The notes: generated from the sequence alone by a model not told the origin. A stretch of 9,175 bases of DNA from Chloroflexota bacterium (GCA_005881295.1 VBHS01000282.1:1-9175); one strand, 5' to 3'; positions 1 through 6,061 are shown, counted from the stretch's first letter. Numbers and translations are program-made.

Positions 1-218
1 TCGTGGCAGAAGGACGCCATCTGCCCGCCTCTTCTGCCCTTTCTACCGCCTTTACAATTCGACAACTGAATGAGTTGGAGTCAATGGTGCGGTTGGGATG
101 TGGGGATGGGGCCCTTGGGCCGCCCTGCCGAGGGGAGAAGGCAAGGCAGGGGGACCAGGGCGACGCAAGCGTCCCATCCCCACGCATCCGCCACCCCCGC
201 CCCTACGAGACGGTCGTC
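1..218. other. Non-coding GC-rich block with clustered hairpins
   Basis: I see no credible gene here; the open frames have no homology-like pattern and no ribosome binding site. The stretch lies just downstream of the leftward nitroreductase gene. It holds several short perfect inverted repeats: 5-12 with 31-38 (8 bp), 110-121 (GGCCC/GGGCC), 123-129 with 145-151 (CCCTGCC/GGCAGGG), 162-173 (GACGC/GCGTC) and 207-220 (GAGACG/CGTCTC). Four G-runs at 95-97, 102-105, 108-111 and 117-119 fit a G-quadruplex pattern on the + strand. The last hairpin overlaps the nitroreductase stop codon, but no T-run follows on the minus strand, so it is not a standard terminator. Possible readings are a transcription end region or a copy of an interspersed intergenic repeat. 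Confidence 0.45.
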
Positions 219-884
219 TCACCAATTATTCCAGTGGAGGATGGAGTCCATTGGGATTCTTGCTGCTGGTTTGAAGTCGGTTCCTCCGAGGGTGTAGGCT
301 ACGGGTATGAGCGCTGCTTGCGTGACTCTTGAAAAGGGGATGCCGAGTACCTCGGCCGCCTCCTGTTCGTAGTTGAGATGTATGGTGGTCCAGCATGTAC
401 CGAGGCCGCGCGCGCGGGCGGCAAGCATGAAGCTCCAGACGGCGGGTAGGATGGAGCCCCAGATACCGGCCTGTTCAACGGGGGAAAGACCATCGACCCT
501 GCCCCAGACACAGGGTATCAGGAGGACGGGTGCTTCGTGTATATGGTCCGCCAGGTAATCCGATGAACTTTGCACCTTCTTCAGCGTTTCCAGCCGCTCT
601 CGAGTAAGCCTGGAACTCGTCTTGTTTGCGCTCTCCGCGTTAACCTGTTGCCGGTAGAAAGTATATCCTTTGCGGTAGACCTCTCCCAGGGCTTTGCGCT
701 GCTGCTCATCGGTCACGACAACAAAGTGCCACATCTGGCGGTTGCCCCCGGTGGGCGCCTGTACTGCGAGTTCCAGGCACTGCTGGATGAGTTCGGTTTC
801 TACCGGTCGTGAGAAATCGAGGCGTTTGCGCACTGACCGTGTTGTGGAAAGCAGCTCGTCTGGCGTTAGATCAAGTAGCGACAT
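219..884 (-). CDS. Nitroreductase-family FMN-dependent oxidoreductase
   Basis: This 221-residue protein has the layout of the nitroreductase family (PF00881), FMN flavoproteins that use NAD(P)H to reduce nitro compounds, quinones or related substrates, usually as cytosolic homodimers. Visible marks are TRSVRKR at residues 15-21 (family arginines that contact FMN phosphate), APTGGNRQMW at 43-52 (the family's FMN-binding 'AP(S/T)GGN' segment), a hydrophobic helix followed by ARGLGT at 158-163, and a C-terminal HWNNW. Length is normal for the family and there is no signal peptide. The ATG at 884 is preceded by AAAGGAG (894-900), and this site overlaps the TAA of the upstream YbjQ-like ORF (899-901). 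The gene is therefore probably last in the leftward operon and translationally coupled. The substrate cannot be told from sequence. A link to the YbjQ-like proteins is only positional. Confidence 0.9.
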   Translation of the reverse strand: MSLLDLTPDELLSTTRSVRKRLDFSRPVETELIQQCLELAVQAPTGGNRQMWHFVVVTDEQQRKALGEVYRKGYTFYRQQVNAESANKTSSRLTRERLETLKKVQSSSDYLADHIHEAPVLLIPCVWGRVDGLSPVEQAGIWGSILPAVWSFMLAARARGLGTCWTTIHLNYEQEAAEVLGIPFSRVTQAALIPVAYTLGGTDFKPAARIPMDSILHWNNW

Positions 885-898
885 GGATCACTTCTCCT

Positions 899-1243
899 TT
901 AATCGTTCAACAATAAAGAGAGCGAGGGAGCAGGCACTTCGTGCGTATCGGATATACTGATCACCGCAGTGCCAACGGCGAAAAACTCGATGACATGTGA
1001 ACCCCAGCCATGGCTGCGTTCATTGATCTGCGCGCCAACCACGCCCTGTGCTCGGAGGCTGATGGCCTCGGCCTGCATGCGCTCCATCGCCAGCTCGCGG
1101 GCATCGTAGAGGGCCTGTGTATAATTAGACATTTCTACGTTCTGTCCTACTTGCTTGAACCACTGCCCCATGCCCTGGCGAGCGACATGGTAGACGCAGT
1201 TGCCCATGACCATACCTACCGGGCGGTAACCGGTACGCAGCAA
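899..1243 (-). CDS. YbjQ-like domain fragment lacking a credible start
   Basis: This ORF of 114 residues from a TTG at 1243 is a YbjQ-like (PF01906-type) domain: the GYRPVGMVMGNCVYHV strand region, the helix ALYDARELAMERMQAEA, the segment RAQGVVGAQI, and the family's terminal FFAVGTAV. The TTG start is probably not real. Translation upstream in the same frame continues the domain as PFTSDLSGQDFWTLL, matching PFLSDLSGQEFWTLL in domain 2 of the neighbouring 324-residue protein. The frame stays open back to the TAA of the preceding ORF at 1307-1309, and no ATG or GTG lies in between. The C-terminal tail, with VPAP then SLSLLLND, also parallels the IPAP tail of the 324-residue protein. The segment is thus most likely the second half of a two-domain protein. 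It could be made by readthrough, by weak TTG initiation, or not at all. The heavy-metal role attached to the family is nominal; I see no obvious metal-ligand cluster. Confidence 0.65.
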   Translation of the reverse strand: MLRTGYRPVGMVMGNCVYHVARQGMGQWFKQVGQNVEMSNYTQALYDARELAMERMQAEAISLRAQGVVGAQINERSHGWGSHVIEFFAVGTAVISISDTHEVPAPSLSLLLND

Positions 1244-1306
1244 TGTCCAGAAATCCTGGCCGGAGAGGTCAGAGGTGAATGGTAAACCACGCGCGTTGCG
1301 ATAGGA

Positions 1307-1735
1307 TTAGCCGTTACGCGCGCGAATAGCCGTGCCGATGGCGACAAACTCTGCGAGAGATTCACCCCACTCGTGGCGAGTGACTTCCAGGCGCACGCCA
1401 ACAATACCGTCGGCGCGGAGGGCGTTGGCCTCCTCCTCCATACGTGACATGGCCAGTTCGCGAGCGTGATACATGGCCTGGGTCAGGACATTCATCTCCT
1501 GGTTCTGGTTCCACGCGGCCATTTGATAGCCAATGTGATAGATCGAGCTGCCGACCACAAGGCCGACCGGGTCGAAACCAGCCTCGCGTACCAGCAGAAA
1601 CTCATTGACGCTGAGATCGCTGGTAAAGAGCGCTTTATGGGTGGCATCGCCGCGCATGATATCGAGGCGTTCGCGTGCATGGGTTGGCAGGTCACTGCCC
1701 TGCTGTGGGGGTTGTGGGGGTGTTTGACTGGACAT
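1307..1735 (-). CDS. YbjQ-like 'heavy-metal-binding' domain protein
   Basis: This 142-residue protein has a short proline/glutamine-rich N-terminus (residues 1-14) and one YbjQ-like domain from about residue 36 to 139. The domain shows LFTSDLSVNEFLLVREAGF, then VVGSSIYHIGYQ, the long helix AMYHARELAMSRMEEEANAL, DGIVGVRLEV and the closing FVAIGTAIRA. The order strand, long helix, strand and final GTA(I/V) is characteristic of PF01906, whose known members are small oligomeric proteins of unclear function. The ATG at 1735 has a good site, AAAGGAG at 1744-1750 with 8 nt spacing. The 21-nt gap from the 324-residue gene indicates one transcript. It ends at a TAA beyond which the same frame encodes another YbjQ-like domain, so the natural product may once have been longer. 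No signal peptide or membrane segment is visible. Confidence 0.8.
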   Translation of the reverse strand: MSSQTPPQPPQQGSDLPTHARERLDIMRGDATHKALFTSDLSVNEFLLVREAGFDPVGLVVGSSIYHIGYQMAAWNQNQEMNVLTQAMYHARELAMSRMEEEANALRADGIVGVRLEVTRHEWGESLAEFVAIGTAIRARNG

Positions 1736-1756
1736 AATGATAACTCCTTTTTTCGA

Positions 1757-2731
1757 TTAACCTTTTATAGTGAGTTCGCTTGTTTCGCCACGTCGTCCCG
1801 GGCGTAGATCAGTAAAGGTAAGGGTTGGTTGTGGCGCCGGTATGACGTGATCTTTACGCAGCGCGTTAATGGCGGTACCGACGGCTGAGAACTGGACGGA
1901 AAAGTCCATGTACTTTGTCTCATTGCTCTCTTGCTCTATGAGCCTTCGATTGCTGTGGATATGCATTCCAACCACGCCAATAGCGTTGAGGCGTCGTGCC
2001 ATGTTCAAGAGCCGATCCATTGCCAGGCTGCGAGCAGTATAGAGTCCCTGCGAAAAAGGCACGATCTCCTGGTTGGTCCAACCACCGCCAAACCAACTGT
2101 TCAACTGCCGGGTTGCTTGACTGCCCAGAGAGACATAGTAGGAGCAGAAACCTGTCACTACCCCATCAGGATAGTATCCTGCCTGGAGTAACGTCCAGAA
2201 CTCCTGGCCTGAGAGGTCGCTGAGAAAGGGACGTGATGGGAGTGGCGTGTTTTCGAGTCGAATGGCGGTGCCAATGGCTGTATATTCGAGCAAATTCTGG
2301 CCCCACTCGTAGTCTCTTGTGTTCAAGCGCACGCCGATTACACCGTGGGCCCGTAGGAGAGCCGCCTCCTGTTCTAGCCTACCAAGGGCAAGCTGGGCAG
2401 CGTGCTGATGGGCGTTCGATACATTGGTCAACTCATATGCCGTGGTGTTCCAGGAAAAGGTGCGGGTAAATTGCCAGCCAACTTGATAGATTGAGCTGCC
2501 CATGACCTGGCTGAGAGCGGTATATCCCTGGTTGCGTACCAGCGAAAACTCTTTGACGCTCAGATCACTGGTGAAGAGCGGATGCCCCGCCTGCACCTCT
2601 TCGCTTAATCTTCGCTGGGCCTGAAGAGGGAGACCACCGGCCTCCAGCGAACGCTGGCTGGCTTCCGCATCTTGCAGGGCCTGGCTTCTGCGCTGTTCAT
2701 CCTCTGGCGAGGACCGTTTCCAAAAAGGCAT
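1757..2731 (-). CDS. Tandem two-domain YbjQ-like protein
   Basis: The 324-residue product has a charged, probably helical N-terminal segment (about residues 1-48, Glu/Gln/Arg-rich) followed by two YbjQ-like domains. Domain 1 (about 52-160) has LFTSDLSVKEF, VMGSSIYQVGWQ, a long helix with AAQLALGRLEQEA, GVIGVRLNTRDYEWG and TAIGTAIR. Domain 2 (about 168-291) has PFLSDLSGQEFWTLL, VVTGFCSYYV, LYTARSLAMDRLL, GVVGMHI and SAVGTAI. Domain 2 has a longer loop before its last strand (about 260-278) and a glycine-rich WFGGGW insert (213-218). A short tail with IPAP follows. The start ATG has GAGGAG at 2742-2747, 10 nt upstream. The gene sits 40 nt after the 136-residue gene and 21 nt before the next YbjQ-like gene. 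Single-domain YbjQ homologues are known to oligomerise; fusing two diverged copies could give a hetero-oligomer-like assembly, which is inference. Confidence 0.82.
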   Translation of the reverse strand: MPFWKRSSPEDEQRRSQALQDAEASQRSLEAGGLPLQAQRRLSEEVQAGHPLFTSDLSVKEFSLVRNQGYTALSQVMGSSIYQVGWQFTRTFSWNTTAYELTNVSNAHQHAAQLALGRLEQEAALLRAHGVIGVRLNTRDYEWGQNLLEYTAIGTAIRLENTPLPSRPFLSDLSGQEFWTLLQAGYYPDGVVTGFCSYYVSLGSQATRQLNSWFGGGWTNQEIVPFSQGLYTARSLAMDRLLNMARRLNAIGVVGMHIHSNRRLIEQESNETKYMDFSVQFSAVGTAINALRKDHVIPAPQPTLTFTDLRPGRRGETSELTIKG

Positions 2732-2771
2732 GTTAGAAAGTCTCCTCTGGTAAAACCAACTGCCGGGTTAA

Positions 2772-3182
2772 CTATTGGAGCAAAAAGCGTTCAAGGGAGT
2801 TGCGAGCCTGAGCACTGTGGGCGGCCTCTTCCGCTAAGGCACTGGCAAGCTCATTAATCCATTGTTCCACCGGTATCTGCTCCGTTTTGAGCACAATGCC
2901 CCGCACTACTTTCGCGCGCTGTGTCACAATGGGCCCCTGTTTCTCCCTGCCAATATGGTATTGATAATCGCCTATGACTACGGTGATTTCTTTGACGGGG
3001 TGATCACGCGAGAAAATGCTGCTGTGGCGCGTGACCGTCGTCTGGTTGGGCAGCGAGCCTGATAACTTGGTGGCAAGCGCTTCCAGAAACGCTCTGTTGT
3101 CGGTGCTATCTGCACGTAGCGATGCGGCGAGCATTTCCATTTGCAGCGGTTCTTGTAATGGCTCGCCTGGTAGGTTTTCCAT
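2772..3182 (-). CDS. Uncharacterised 136-residue protein, first gene of the operon
   Basis: I do not recognise a named family. The protein is 136 residues, acidic at the N-terminus, with no signal peptide or transmembrane segment. Three parts can be seen. Residues 13-43 form a probable helix (LQMEMLAASLRADSTDNRAF and on). Residues 64-95 form a probable beta sheet (KEITVVIGDYQYHIGR, then TQRAKVVRGIVLKT). Residues 101-136 form a C-terminal helix (QWINELASALAEEAAHSA). The block AKVVRGIVLKTEQIPVEQWI at 90-109 looks like the conserved core. Its ATG at 3182 is supported by GGAAGGAG (3190-3197) 7 nt upstream. It leads the leftward operon of YbjQ-like genes and faces the PspA-family gene across 160 bp, so a role beside PspA or the YbjQ-like proteins is plausible but unproven. 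Confidence 0.75.
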   Translation of the reverse strand: MENLPGEPLQEPLQMEMLAASLRADSTDNRAFLEALATKLSGSLPNQTTVTRHSSIFSRDHPVKEITVVIGDYQYHIGREKQGPIVTQRAKVVRGIVLKTEQIPVEQWINELASALAEEAAHSAQARNSLERFLLQ

Positions 3183-3342
3183 TCATCGCTCCTTCCTTGA
3201 AGTAAAAGATTGATCTTTTGGGTTCCCCACAATCTCTGCGTTTATGTTATCATAGATTTATAAACGTAGTGGTATAATCATATACAAAACAGGAAAATGA
3301 AGCAACTTGGAAATAAGGTACTCTTGATCAGGAGGGATAGCG
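3183..3342. promoter_or_regulatory. Divergent control region with two inverted repeats
   Basis: This 160-bp AT-rich spacer separates the leftward YbjQ-domain operon from the rightward PspA gene. Two perfect 7-bp inverted repeats are visible. One is AAAAGAT/ATCTTTT at 3204-3210 and 3213-3219, just upstream of the leftward Shine-Dalgarno site. The other is CGTTTAT/ATAAACG at 3239-3245 and 3260-3266, with 21 bp between arm starts, about two helical turns. The second pair encloses a possible leftward -10 (TATGAT, minus strand, 3249-3254) and lies just upstream of the rightward extended -10. A protein bound there could control both directions. No good leftward -35 is seen. Confidence 0.4.
3270..3278 (+). 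promoter_or_regulatory. Extended -10 promoter of the PspA-family gene
   Basis: The sequence TGGTATAAT is a perfect extended -10 element (TGn followed by consensus TATAAT). No good -35 hexamer is found at the usual spacing, which is acceptable for extended -10 promoters. The predicted start of transcription is near 3285, leaving a leader of about 58 nt before the ATG at 3343. This is a sequence-pattern call only. Confidence 0.5.
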
Positions 3343-4101
3343 ATGGGTTTTTTCTCACGCCTCGCAAACATTTTTCGCATCCGCGCCAACGCGGCATTGG
3401 ACAAGGTTGAAGACCCTGGCCAGGTAATGGATTACTCGTATAGTAAGCAGCTTGAGCAACTGCAAAATCTCAAACGCTCGATCGCTGATGTTGTTACCAA
3501 TGAGAAGCGTCTCGAGATGCAGCAGAACCAGCTACAGCAGAAGATCGATACACTTGACCAGCAGGCAATGCAGGCTTTACAGGCCAACCGCGAGGACCTG
3601 GCTCGCATGGCGCTGCAGCGGAAAGAAGTGCTGCTGGTGCAGATCAATGGGTACGAACAGCAACTTGCCCAGCTCCATGCTCAAGAGGAGAAGCTGATTT
3701 CTATGGAACGCACCATCTCGGCTCGTGTTGAGACCTTCCGCACGCAGAAAGAGATGGTGAAAGCACAGTATAACGCGGCGCAGGCCCAGGTGAAAATCAA
3801 TGAGCAGGTGACAGGTATCTCGCAGGAAATGAACGAGATGAACCTGGCTATGCAGCGTGCGCAGGACAAGGTTCTCACGATGCAGGCCCGCGCCAACGCG
3901 ATGGATACGCTCATAGAAGAGGGAACGCTGGGTGACCAGGGCTTGCTGGGACCAGGTTCCAACGATCCGCTCGAACGCGAACTGCGGCAGATTTCTGCCC
4001 AGCAGAACGTGGATGATCAGTTGCAGGCCATGAAACAACAAATGCAACTGGGCGGCTCTGATGCTCAACAGCGACGGATCGAAGGGCCTCCCTCGCATTG
4101 A
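3343..4101 (+). CDS. PspA/IM30-family membrane-stress protein
   Basis: This 252-residue protein has the hallmarks of the PspA/IM30 (Vipp1) family, peripheral cytoplasmic proteins that bind anionic or stressed membranes and assemble into ESCRT-III-like helical or ring polymers. It starts with the amphipathic helix MGFFSRLANIFRIRANAALD (1-20), followed by the family turn KVEDPGQVMDY (21-31). A long Gln/Glu/Lys-rich coiled coil spans about 32-190. A Gly/Pro hinge (about 194-207) and a last helix (208-235) close the protein. Length matches the family. AGGAGG at 3330-3335 is 7 nt before the ATG. It has its own divergent promoter and no PspB, PspC or PspF gene nearby. The facing operon of a 136-residue protein and YbjQ-like domains is the likely partner set, by position only. 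The symbol pspA is withheld because several paralogues are common in such genomes. Confidence 0.93.
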   Translation: MGFFSRLANIFRIRANAALDKVEDPGQVMDYSYSKQLEQLQNLKRSIADVVTNEKRLEMQQNQLQQKIDTLDQQAMQALQANREDLARMALQRKEVLLVQINGYEQQLAQLHAQEEKLISMERTISARVETFRTQKEMVKAQYNAAQAQVKINEQVTGISQEMNEMNLAMQRAQDKVLTMQARANAMDTLIEEGTLGDQGLLGPGSNDPLERELRQISAQQNVDDQLQAMKQQMQLGGSDAQQRRIEGPPSH

Positions 4102-4127
4102 GCCGATCCTTCGAACCAGTATACGCA

Positions 4128-4193
4128 AAACCAATTGATGGATTTCATGTCACGACTTGCCAGAAGAACGTGTTTTGGACCATCGATTGGTTT
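4128..4193. repeat. 14-bp inverted repeat with 38-nt loop
   Basis: The arms AAACCAATTGATGG (4128-4141) and CCATCGATTGGTTT (4180-4193) are complementary over 14 positions, with one position pairing as G-T. They fill most of the spacer between the PspA gene (stop at 4101) and the peptidase gene (ATG at 4223). The right arm runs into a pyrimidine/T-rich tract (to about 4205), so a rightward transcription terminator or attenuator is one reading. The large loop and AT-rich stem are unusual for an intrinsic terminator, so a protein-binding site or a small mobile-element remnant is also possible. Confidence 0.45.
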
Positions 4194-4222
4194 GTTCTTT
4201 CCCTCCATAGATAGGATATGAC

Positions 4223-6061
4223 ATGCCGGGTTATAGTTTTGAACGCTATTTGAATGTACGCTCCGCTTACGGGGCGAGTTTTGCACCAGGTGGTACGAGC
4301 CTGAGCTTCCTCACGGATATCACAGGGGTAGCCGAGGTGTGGAGTGTACCTGTCAATGTAGATGCGCAATTGCCTGCGTGGCCGAACCAGCTTACATTTC
4401 GAGGTGAGCGTATTGCTGAAGCGAGTTTCTCGCCGGTAGCGGATAGCTTGTTGCTCAGCGGAGATGTAGGTGGCAGCGAACTAACGCAGTTGTACACGCT
4501 CAAGGGGGATGGTTCCACCTTGAAAGAGCTCACCTACGAGCCCGAGGCAATTCATACATCCGCCGCGTGGACACCTGATGGAACGCGCATAGCTTTTAGC
4601 AGTAACGAGCGTGACCGCCGCTATTTTGATGTCTATGAGTATGCGCTGGAGCATGGCACTACCAGGCAGCTACTGCGTCAAGATGGCAACAACTATGTGG
4701 GCAGGTATGCACCTGACGGAGAGCAGGTGTTGGTGAGCCGCTATGAAACGAACATGCGCAATCAACTATTGCTGGTCAATACAATTACTGGCGAATCTCG
4801 GGCTCTGACTCCAGAGGTCGTGGAAGGGCCCGCATTACATGCTTTCGTGGCATGGTCGGCGGATAAAAGCGGGCTGTACTTGCTTAGCAATCGTGACCGC
4901 CAGTTTCTCTCGCTGGCGTGGCTTGATCTCGCAACAAATGAACTAAGGTATTTGCGGGAAGACAACTGGGATGCTGAGGGCCTGGCGCTAACCGACGATG
5001 GCAGGCGTATGGCGCTGGTAACGAATGAGGATGGGTATTCTCGCCTGGAGCTCTTCGATGTTTCAACGGGCTGGGAAACGCGGCGAACGCTGGCGGCACC
5101 ACACGCGGCTTTACCACGGGGTGTGCTGAGGGAGATCAGCTGGTCGAGTGATAGCAGCCGCCTGGCATTTACTATCGATAGCGCAGATGATGCCTCCGAT
5201 GTGTGGGTGTGGGATGTAGAGAGACGCCTGCTGTGGCGCGCAACACGCAGTGCGCTGGGTGGTATTCCCCAGACGGCTTTTGTTGCGCCATCGCTTGTGC
5301 GCTATCCGACGTTTGATGGACGCGAGATACCTGCTTTTCTCTACCTCCCGCGCAATACTGAGTCACAAGGGCTGCCGGTTGTGGTGTATGTGCATGGTGG
5401 TCCAGAAAGTCAGTCGCGCCCGATATTCAACCCGGTCATTCAGTACCTTGTCGCCAGCGGGTACGCGGTATTTGTCCCGAATGTGCGTGGGAGTACCGGC
5501 TACGGTTATAAGTACCAGAGCCTGGATGATGTCCGCCTGCGTATGGACTCGGTGAAGGATTTGCAGTACGCGGTCTACTACCTGCGGGAAAGCGGTATCG
5601 CTGATGCGCGTCGCATTGCTGTAATGGGGGGCAGCTATGGTGGATTCATGGTGTTGTCCGCGCTGACGACCTACCCCGACCTGTGGGCGGCAGGGGTTGA
5701 TATCGTTGGGATCGCCAATTTCGTGACGTTCCTGGAGAACACCGGTCCCTGGCGGCGCAAACTGCGCGAGTCCGAATACGGCAGCCTGGAGCGTGACCGC
5801 GAATTTCTGGAGCAGATATCGCCCATTCGTTCCGTGGATCGGATTGCCGCGCCGCTCTTTGTCGTGCATGGCGCCAACGATCCGCGCGTACCTGTTGGTG
5901 AAGCGGAGCAGATCGTCGCTGCCCTAAGGGCGCGAGATGTGCCGGTAGAGTACCTGCGCTTTGCTGACGAGGGTCATGGTCTGGTGAAGCGCGCAAATCG
6001 TCTTATTGCTTATCCTGCAATTGCGCGCTTCCTTGATAGTTATGTGCGGGATCGAGAGTAA
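4223..6061 (+). CDS. S9-family serine peptidase (acylaminoacyl-peptidase-like)
   Basis: The 612-residue product has the two-part form of the S9 prolyl-oligopeptidase family. An N-terminal beta-propeller (about 1-350) has repeated TolB/WD40-like blades, such as AAWTPDGTRIAFSS at 114-127 and ISWSSDSSRLAFTI at 305-318. A C-terminal alpha/beta-hydrolase domain covers about 358-612. The catalytic serine is Ser471 in GGSYGG (469-474). The likely acid is Asp553 in NDPRVP and the histidine His585 in DEGHG. HGGP at 391-394 is the oxyanion-loop motif. The triad is complete, so the enzyme should be active, cutting short peptides or blocked N-terminal residues in the cytosol; no signal peptide is present. 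The ATG is chosen because AGGA (4213-4216) lies 6 nt upstream; the site is weak. It may share PspA-gene transcription or have its own promoter. Confidence 0.93.
   Translation: MPGYSFERYLNVRSAYGASFAPGGTSLSFLTDITGVAEVWSVPVNVDAQLPAWPNQLTFRGERIAEASFSPVADSLLLSGDVGGSELTQLYTLKGDGSTLKELTYEPEAIHTSAAWTPDGTRIAFSSNERDRRYFDVYEYALEHGTTRQLLRQDGNNYVGRYAPDGEQVLVSRYETNMRNQLLLVNTITGESRALTPEVVEGPALHAFVAWSADKSGLYLLSNRDRQFLSLAWLDLATNELRYLREDNWDAEGLALTDDGRRMALVTNEDGYSRLELFDVSTGWETRRTLAAPHAALPRGVLREISWSSDSSRLAFTIDSADDASDVWVWDVERRLLWRATRSALGGIPQTAFVAPSLVRYPTFDGREIPAFLYLPRNTESQGLPVVVYVHGGPESQSRPIFNPVIQYLVASGYAVFVPNVRGSTGYGYKYQSLDDVRLRMDSVKDLQYAVYYLRESGIADARRIAVMGGSYGGFMVLSALTTYPDLWAAGVDIVGIANFVTFLENTGPWRRKLRESEYGSLERDREFLEQISPIRSVDRIAAPLFVVHGANDPRVPVGEAEQIVAALRARDVPVEYLRFADEGHGLVKRANRLIAYPAIARFLDSYVRDRE

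Larger units (their letters stand above)
899..1735 (-). pseudogene. Two-domain YbjQ-like gene split by an in-frame TAA
   Basis: The ORFs 1307-1735 and 899-1243 share one reading frame. Exactly 21 sense codons (1306-1244) lie between the TAA and the second ORF's nominal TTG start. The first half resembles domain 1 of the 324-residue protein (LFTSDLSVNEF versus LFTSDLSVKEF). The second half resembles its domain 2 (PFTSDLSGQDFWTLL versus PFLSDLSGQEFWTLL). Domain order and the linker position after GTAIR are preserved. Ignoring the stop, the product would be about 278 residues. This supports a duplicated two-domain gene carrying a nonsense codon. Alternatives are a sequencing error, programmed or leaky readthrough, or a functional split in which the second half starts at TTG. 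No frameshift is needed and both halves look otherwise intact, so the break is either recent or tolerated. Confidence 0.6.

Noticed and set aside
3..332. Rightward open frame at the window start
   Set aside because: It runs through the hairpin-rich block and into the antisense of the nitroreductase gene, with no homology-like sequence.
899..2731. Direct assignment of metal binding to the YbjQ-like proteins
   Set aside because: The family name suggests it, but no conserved Cys/His ligand cluster is visible across the four domains.
4079..4114. TCGAAGG/CCTTCGA inverted repeat spanning the PspA stop codon
   Set aside because: No T-run follows and the 22-nt loop is large; a 7-bp match of this kind may be chance.
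3577..4134. 185-residue open frame on the minus strand
   Set aside because: It is antisense to the PspA-family gene, has low-complexity Leu/His-rich translation without domain pattern, and reflects the biased codon use of the coiled coil.
5363..5869. 168-residue open frame on the minus strand
   Set aside because: It lies wholly opposite the catalytic domain of the S9 peptidase, whose motifs are intact; no ribosome binding site or recognisable domain.
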